Of a stretch of DNA of 64,000 bases, positions 59,307 to 64,000 are shown one piece after another (position 1 is the stretch's first letter; every line of letters starts with the position of its first letter). A program made the translations under genes and the position numbers. The DNA is taken from positions 1,116,001-1,180,000 of the forward strand of contig NZ_CP159825.1 of assembly GCF_047729555.1 (NCBI RefSeq), in the 5' to 3' direction. The notes beneath the pieces are model-generated. The model ran no database searches. It was not told where the DNA came from and saw only the letters and a program-made list of their open reading frames with translations. Source of the DNA: Porticoccus sp905181945 (GTDB taxonomy: Bacteria; Pseudomonadota; Gammaproteobacteria; Pseudomonadales; Porticoccaceae).

Positions 59307-60167
59307 ATGAATAATTTACGTTCAGAATGGTTTGCTGCACTTCAGCGGATACTTCCACAGCATACATTATCTCGGATTGGTTCATTTTTGGCTGAAGCCA
59401 AAAACCCTTGGCTGAAAAATTTATTAATTAATCTATTCATCAGAGTCTATGATATCAACCTAGATGAAGCAAAGTCAGCCTCACCGAATGAGTATCAAAA
59501 TTTTAATGATTTTTTTACTCGAGCTCTAAAGGAAGATGCTAGACCAGTTAACAGTAATGATGCTGTTATCGTCTGTCCAGTTGATGGGATGGTTAGCCAA
59601 ATGGGGGCTATTCGAGAAGGGAATATTTTCCAAGCCAAAGGAAAATACTTCTCTTCCTCCTCATTGCTTGGCGCTGATGATGAGGACAGTAGGCGCTTCC
59701 TTAACGGCGATTTTATTACAATCTACCTATCACCAAAAGACTACCATCGGGTTCATATGCCAATCGATGGAGAGCTGCTCTACACGCGCTATATTCCTGG
59801 CAAACTTTTCTCTGTTAATCTCACAACCACTAAACATATAGATGGTTTGTTTGCAAAAAATGAGCGGTTAGTCTGTATATTTAAAACTCCAGCTGGACTT
59901 TGTGCTGTGGTCTTGGTTGGAGCAATGATGGTAGCCGGAATAGAATCAGTGTGGCATGGGCACTATCATCCTAACACTTTAGTTATTAATCAATTCGACT
60001 CACAGAATGTTAGGCTAAAGAAAGGTGAAGAAATGGGGCGCTTTAAATTTGGCTCTACAGTAATCGTAATGTTTGAGCCCAACAAAACAGCATGGTCAGA
60101 AAAATACATGCCTGGATCAACTACCCATTTTGGCGAGATAATGACAACTCATGTACAGCATCAATAA
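59307..60167 (+). CDS. psd: Phosphatidylserine decarboxylase proenzyme Psd
   Basis: Makes phosphatidylethanolamine in the inner membrane. 286 aa. It self-cleaves at the Gly-Ser bond of the RFKFGSTVIVMF motif near the C-terminus, producing the pyruvoyl prosthetic group. YLSPKDYHRVHMP carries the catalytic His region, and FNDFFTRALKEDARP is typical of the family. Four bases after rhdA, so one transcript. The last 47 bp overlap the convergent hemE tail. Confidence 0.96.
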   Translation: MNNLRSEWFAALQRILPQHTLSRIGSFLAEAKNPWLKNLLINLFIRVYDINLDEAKSASPNEYQNFNDFFTRALKEDARPVNSNDAVIVCPVDGMVSQMGAIREGNIFQAKGKYFSSSSLLGADDEDSRRFLNGDFITIYLSPKDYHRVHMPIDGELLYTRYIPGKLFSVNLTTTKHIDGLFAKNERLVCIFKTPAGLCAVVLVGAMMVAGIESVWHGHYHPNTLVINQFDSQNVRLKKGEEMGRFKFGSTVIVMFEPNKTAWSEKYMPGSTTHFGEIMTTHVQHQ

Positions 60168-61188
60168 ATATTTTTACATTTTCAGGCTTGATGTCAGGGG
60201 TTATTCCATGACCAAGATTGAACACATGCCCATTACCACTACCAAATTGCAGTAAAATAGACTGGACCTCTTCTCTAATGCGCTGTGGAGTTGCACGAAG
60301 AATTGCGGGATCCATGTTGCCTTGCAAAGCAACACGATCACCCACTTTTTTCCGCGCAATCCCAATATGAGTAGTCCAATCAAGGCCCACAGCATGGCAT
60401 CCAGTATCAGCGATATCCTCTAACCACTGACCTCCCCCCTTAGTAAATAAAATTACGGGCACCTTTCTACCTTCATTCTCTTGAATTAAACCACGAATAA
60501 TTTTCTTCATGTACTGTAAAGAAAATTCTCGATAGGCGTCATAAGAGAGGGCTCCACCCCAAGTGTCAAAAATTTGCACTGCTTGAGCGCCAGCCTTAAT
60601 TTGAGCGTTCAGATAAGCGATTACTGATGCAGCAAGGACATCAAGCAATTGATGCATCAGCTCTGGCTGATTGTAAACCATGGTCTTAGATAGCGGAAAA
60701 TCACGGCTGGCTCGGCCCTCTATCATATATGTAGCCAATGTCCATGGACTGCCAGAAAATCCTATTAACGGCACGCGGCCATTAAGTTCTCGTCGTATGG
60801 TAGCGACCGCTTCAACAACATAAGGTAGATCCTTATAAGGATCGATAACGGATAATTTATTGATATCACTTTCGGTTCGAACTGGCTTATGAAAACGAGG
60901 GCCTTCGCCAGACTCAAAAAATACCCCTAAACCCATAGCATCGGGTATCGTTAAAATATCAGAGAATAATATGGCGGCATCTAGATTATAGCGATCCAAA
61001 GGCTGCAAGGTTACTTCGCAAGCTCTATCAGGATTTGTGCAAAGCGACATAAAATCACCCGCTTGAGCTCTCACTTCCCTGTATTCTGGAAGATAGCGGC
61101 CAGCTTGCCGCATCATCCAAACGGGAGTTACGTCTACCTTTTCTCGCATCAATGCTCGCAGAAAACGATCGTTTTTAAGCTCTATCAT
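60121..61188 (-). CDS. hemE: Uroporphyrinogen decarboxylase HemE
   Basis: Decarboxylates uroporphyrinogen III to coproporphyrinogen III in heme synthesis. 355 aa. N-terminal TPVWMMRQAGRYLPEYREVR with the substrate Arg residues, ILFSDILTIPDAMGLGVFF with the catalytic Asp, SGSPWTLATYMIEG, and FNLGHGITPD near the end. It follows gltD by 12 bp on the minus strand (gltB-gltD-hemE, as in Pseudomonas) and overlaps psd tail to tail by 47 bp. Confidence 0.97.
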   Translation of the reverse strand: MIELKNDRFLRALMREKVDVTPVWMMRQAGRYLPEYREVRAQAGDFMSLCTNPDRACEVTLQPLDRYNLDAAILFSDILTIPDAMGLGVFFESGEGPRFHKPVRTESDINKLSVIDPYKDLPYVVEAVATIRRELNGRVPLIGFSGSPWTLATYMIEGRASRDFPLSKTMVYNQPELMHQLLDVLAASVIAYLNAQIKAGAQAVQIFDTWGGALSYDAYREFSLQYMKKIIRGLIQENEGRKVPVILFTKGGGQWLEDIADTGCHAVGLDWTTHIGIARKKVGDRVALQGNMDPAILRATPQRIREEVQSILLQFGSGNGHVFNLGHGITPDIKPENVKIFIDAVHELSLSRQNG

Positions 61189-61200
61189 AAGAAAAGGTCC

Positions 61201-62619
61201 TTAGATTTTCAGGTAATCAAGAATGCCTTCGCCGGCTTGACGACCCTCCCAGATAGCGGTCACAACCAAATCAGAGCCACGCACCATATCGCCACCAGCA
61301 AATACTTTGGGGTTACTAGTTTGAAATTTAAATTGTTGCTCTTCTGCTGCAATAACACCTTCCCAGTCATTTAGTTCTACGCCGAGATTCCCCATCCATG
61401 GGGCTGGGTCAGGCTTAAAACCAAATGCAATTAATACCACATCTGCCGGCAATATCTCTTCACTACCAGGCACTGGAATGGGGCGGCGACGGCCATTTTC
61501 GTCAGGGTCGCCCAGTTCAGTAGTTATAACCTTAACTCCCTCAACTTTGCTGCTGCCAATAATCTCCACAGGTTGCCTGTTAAATAAAAACTTAACCCCT
61601 TCTTCTTTGGCATTTTTGACCTCTCTTCGTGAACCAGGCATGTTTTCTTGATCACGACGATATGCACAAGAAACATTAGTCGCACCCTGTCTGATAGATG
61701 TGCGATTGCAGTCCATAGCGGTATCTCCGCCCCCGAGAACTACCACTCGTTGATCCTTGACAGTGATAAAATCACTGGGATCTTTTTCCCAGCCCATATT
61801 TCTATTTACGCTAGACACAAGAAATGGCAATGCATCATAAACACCCGGTAAATCTTCACCAGGAAAATCACCTTTCATGTATTTATAGGTGCCCATACCT
61901 AGAAAAATAGCATCAAACTCACTTACCAAGTCATCAATTTCAACATCCACACCAATCTGTGTGTTTAGCTTGAACTCTATTCCCATATCCTCAAAAATTT
62001 CCCGGCGCTGCTGCATGATAGATTTTTCCAATTTAAATTCTGGAATACCGAAAGTCAGTAGGCCACCAATTTCAGGATAACGATCAAAAACCACTGGTTT
62101 AACTCCACTACGCACCAGAATATCAGCACATCCGAGTCCTGCTGGTCCGGCACCAATAATGGCAACCCTTTTGTCAGTCCAGGAAACTTTTGACATATCT
62201 GGACGCCAGCCCATAGCAAACGCAGTATCAGTAATATATTTTTCAGCATTACCGATTGTTACTGCACCAAACTCATCATTAAGCGTGCAAGCCCCCTCGC
62301 ATAAGCGATCTTGTGGGCAAACACGCCCGCATACTTCCGGTAGTGTATTGGTAGCATGGCACAACTCTACAGCCTCAACGATATTTCCATCAGATAGGAG
62401 TTTTAGCCAATTTGGTATGTAGTTATGTACAGGGCACTTCCATTCGCAGTAAGGGTTACCGCAATCTAAGCAGCGATGCGCTTGATTGCATGCATCCTTT
62501 GTTTCAGTAGGTTGATATATTTCAACAAATTCTTTGGTGCGGCTATGCATATCCTTGGTTTCAGGATCATGTCTTCCTACCCGAATAAACTGGAAATCAT
62601 TGTTTAATCTATCGCTCAT
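61201..62619 (-). CDS. gltD: Glutamate synthase small subunit GltD
   Basis: Beta subunit that feeds NADPH electrons to GltB for ammonia assimilation. 472 aa. N-terminal iron-sulfur cysteines in RCLDCGNPYCEWKCPVHNYI and CGRVCPQDRLCEGACTLN. FAD site VAIIGAGPAGLGCADILVRS; NADPH site RVVVLGGGDTAMDCNRTSIR; C-terminal VFAGGDMVRGSDLVVTAI. 54 bp behind gltB; partner of the next feature. Confidence 0.97.
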   Translation of the reverse strand: MSDRLNNDFQFIRVGRHDPETKDMHSRTKEFVEIYQPTETKDACNQAHRCLDCGNPYCEWKCPVHNYIPNWLKLLSDGNIVEAVELCHATNTLPEVCGRVCPQDRLCEGACTLNDEFGAVTIGNAEKYITDTAFAMGWRPDMSKVSWTDKRVAIIGAGPAGLGCADILVRSGVKPVVFDRYPEIGGLLTFGIPEFKLEKSIMQQRREIFEDMGIEFKLNTQIGVDVEIDDLVSEFDAIFLGMGTYKYMKGDFPGEDLPGVYDALPFLVSSVNRNMGWEKDPSDFITVKDQRVVVLGGGDTAMDCNRTSIRQGATNVSCAYRRDQENMPGSRREVKNAKEEGVKFLFNRQPVEIIGSSKVEGVKVITTELGDPDENGRRRPIPVPGSEEILPADVVLIAFGFKPDPAPWMGNLGVELNDWEGVIAAEEQQFKFQTSNPKVFAGGDMVRGSDLVVTAIWEGRQAGEGILDYLKI

Positions 62620-62673
62620 AATTATAAACTCTTTAATATCAACAGCAGTTTTGGGCTTCTGTATTGTTTCACA

Positions 62674-64000
62674 TTATTGGGATTCAGCACGTGTATGCGC
62701 CAACAGCTTTTCTAGGCTAGCCGCCTTTGGCTTCACTAGCCAAAATTTTCTAATAAATCCCTCAAAATTATCCAGAATCTCCTGACCCCAAGCGCTAGCT
62801 GTCTCTGCAACAAATTCAGCAATCATGGCTTCCAAATGAACGCGATACCCTTCTGTTGATTCAGTTGTAATGCGTTGAATTTCAACTAACTCCATATTAT
62901 AGCTGTCTACAAAACTTTTATTTTCATCCAGAACATAGGCGAAACCGCCCGTCATGCCAGCCCCAAAATTAGAACCTACGGAGCCTAGCACAACAATTAC
63001 CCCCCCTGTCATGTATTCACAGCAATGATGTCCAGCACCCTCAATTACAGCCTGAGCACCTGAATTGCGGACCGCAAAGCGCTCTCCTGCAAGACCAGCG
63101 GCAAACAACTTGCCTGATGTTGCGCCATATAGACAGGTGTTACCCATAACAGGAGTGACATTAGAAGAAAAATTGCTATCTTTTGGCGGCGCTATGACAA
63201 TTTTACCGCCAGCCATTCCTTTGCCAACATAGTCATTAGCATCACCACAAAGATGTATATTTAAACCGCCCGCATTCCAAACACCAAGCGACTGCCCAGC
63301 CACACCATGTAGCATTAATTTTATCGGAACATCAGCCATACCTTGATTACCGTAACGTTTAGCTATTTCGCCAGAAAGACGGGCACCAATAGAGCGGTCA
63401 CAATTGCTTATGTTATAGCTAAACTCACCACCTTTTTTTGACTCAACAGCAGGCAATATATCAGCCACCATTTCTTCAGCTAAGCGCCCTTTGTCAAAGG
63501 GTGCATTTTTAATCACCTGGCATGTTTGTGGTTTGCTATCCAGCAATGCATCAGTATAAAGTATTGGGGACAAATCTAATTTCTTTTGTTTTTCTGTGTT
63601 ACCCTCAAAAATTTCCAGCAAGTCAACCCTGCCAACCAGCTCTTCCATGGTTCTTACCCCGAGACGGGCCATCCACTCTCGAGTTTCTTCCGCCATAAAG
63701 AGAAAGAAGTTCTTTGCTGTTTCCACAGTACCTTTATAGTAGTTCTCCCTGAGTTCTTTATCCTGTGTGGCAACCCCAGTCGCACAGTTATTCAAATGAC
63801 AAATTCTCAGATACTTACATCCAAGAGCAACCATTGGGCCGGTACCAAAACCAAAGCTTTCTGCGCCTAAAATAGCCGCTTTTACAACATCAAGGCCAGT
63901 TTTTAGCCCCCCATCTGTTTGAACACGGACCTTATGGCGCAAATCGTTCGCTTTAAGCATTTGATGAGTTTCAGCTAAACCCAGCTCCCAAGGAGAGCCC
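62674..64000 (-). CDS. gltB: Glutamate synthase large subunit GltB, C-terminal part only
   Basis: Alpha subunit with the glutaminase and FMN-dependent synthase sites. About 442 codons are in the window, the last third of a ~1480-aa protein; the frame continues off the right edge. Just inside the edge the sequence reads GSPWELGLAETHQMLKANDL, then the FMN-domain loop QTDGGLKTGLDVVKAAILGA and the 3Fe-4S cysteines in CKYLRICHLNNCATGVATQ. The C-terminal beta-helix domain follows (GMAGGKIVIAPP, GATSGKLFAAGLAGERFAVR). First gene of the gltB-gltD-hemE unit. Confidence 0.97.
   Translation of the reverse strand, partial: GSPWELGLAETHQMLKANDLRHKVRVQTDGGLKTGLDVVKAAILGAESFGFGTGPMVALGCKYLRICHLNNCATGVATQDKELRENYYKGTVETAKNFFLFMAEETREWMARLGVRTMEELVGRVDLLEIFEGNTEKQKKLDLSPILYTDALLDSKPQTCQVIKNAPFDKGRLAEEMVADILPAVESKKGGEFSYNISNCDRSIGARLSGEIAKRYGNQGMADVPIKLMLHGVAGQSLGVWNAGGLNIHLCGDANDYVGKGMAGGKIVIAPPKDSNFSSNVTPVMGNTCLYGATSGKLFAAGLAGERFAVRNSGAQAVIEGAGHHCCEYMTGGVIVVLGSVGSNFGAGMTGGFAYVLDENKSFVDSYNMELVEIQRITTESTEGYRVHLEAMIAEFVAETASAWGQEILDNFEGFIRKFWLVKPKAASLEKLLAHTRAESQ

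Overview
The window is chromosomal DNA of a low-GC (roughly 40%, by eye) gammaproteobacterium. The housekeeping proteins read as ordinary gammaproteobacterial orthologues, and most blocks keep Pseudomonas-type gene order: murJ-ribF-ileS divergent from rpsT; rplU-rpmA-obgE-proB beside ispB; fabA-fabB; ssb/MFS/uvrA; cca...folB-tsaD / rpsU-yqeY-dnaG-rpoD; bioB-F-H/C-D; amiB-tsaE / queG / orn / rsgA-rhdA-psd; gltB-gltD-hemE. A BioH-BioC fusion and a BirA operator at bioB fit a marine Cellvibrionales-like lineage, but that placement is inference. There is no transposase, integrase, phage gene, CRISPR array or rRNA.

Layout. 1-8.9 kb: translation and envelope genes (ileS, ribF, murJ, rpsT, proB, obgE, rpmA, rplU). 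9-14 kb: ispB, fabA, fabB, ssb and an MFS exporter. 14.3-21 kb: uvrA, a 70-aa orphan, cca, a pteridine-reductase-like SDR, folB and tsaD. 21.2-26.2 kb: the macromolecular-synthesis cluster rpsU-yqeY-dnaG-rpoD, with tRNA-Ile2(CAU) 17 bp behind rpoD. 26.2-32.4 kb, all minus strand: arfB, a NYN-domain protein, a His/Met-rich outer-membrane protein, a RegB/RegA redox two-component pair, a CaiB-type CoA transferase and an AEC transporter.

32.5-45.3 kb holds the most unusual content: twelve tightly packed plus-strand genes that look like one operon for an uncharacterised envelope machine. They encode a TPR protein with a TonB-C-like end, four lipoproteins, a membrane-anchored TPR protein, a five-PEGA plus FGE-fold protein without the catalytic cysteines, a small secreted protein, a MotA/TolQ/ExbB-type channel subunit, a degenerate actin/Hsp70-fold protein, and two paralogous VWA proteins. 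The N-terminal membrane segment of both VWA proteins resembles the Asp-bearing helix of ExbD/TolR/MotB. I infer a proton-motive-force-driven complex in which the VWA proteins take the ExbD role.

45.4-64 kb: a DUF3237 protein, an MDR oxidoreductase, a DUF3094-like protein, the biotin operon under a predicted BirA-controlled promoter, cysE, a small unknown protein, amiB-tsaE, queG, orn, rsgA-rhdA-psd, and the gltB-gltD-hemE strand that runs off the right edge.

Sequence-level oddities: the Cca HD motif is lost; L21 carries a repeat-built Ala/Lys tail; a 22-bp tandem duplication covers the ribF start; an octamer repeat lies between fabB and ssb; psd and hemE overlap tail to tail by 47 bp.
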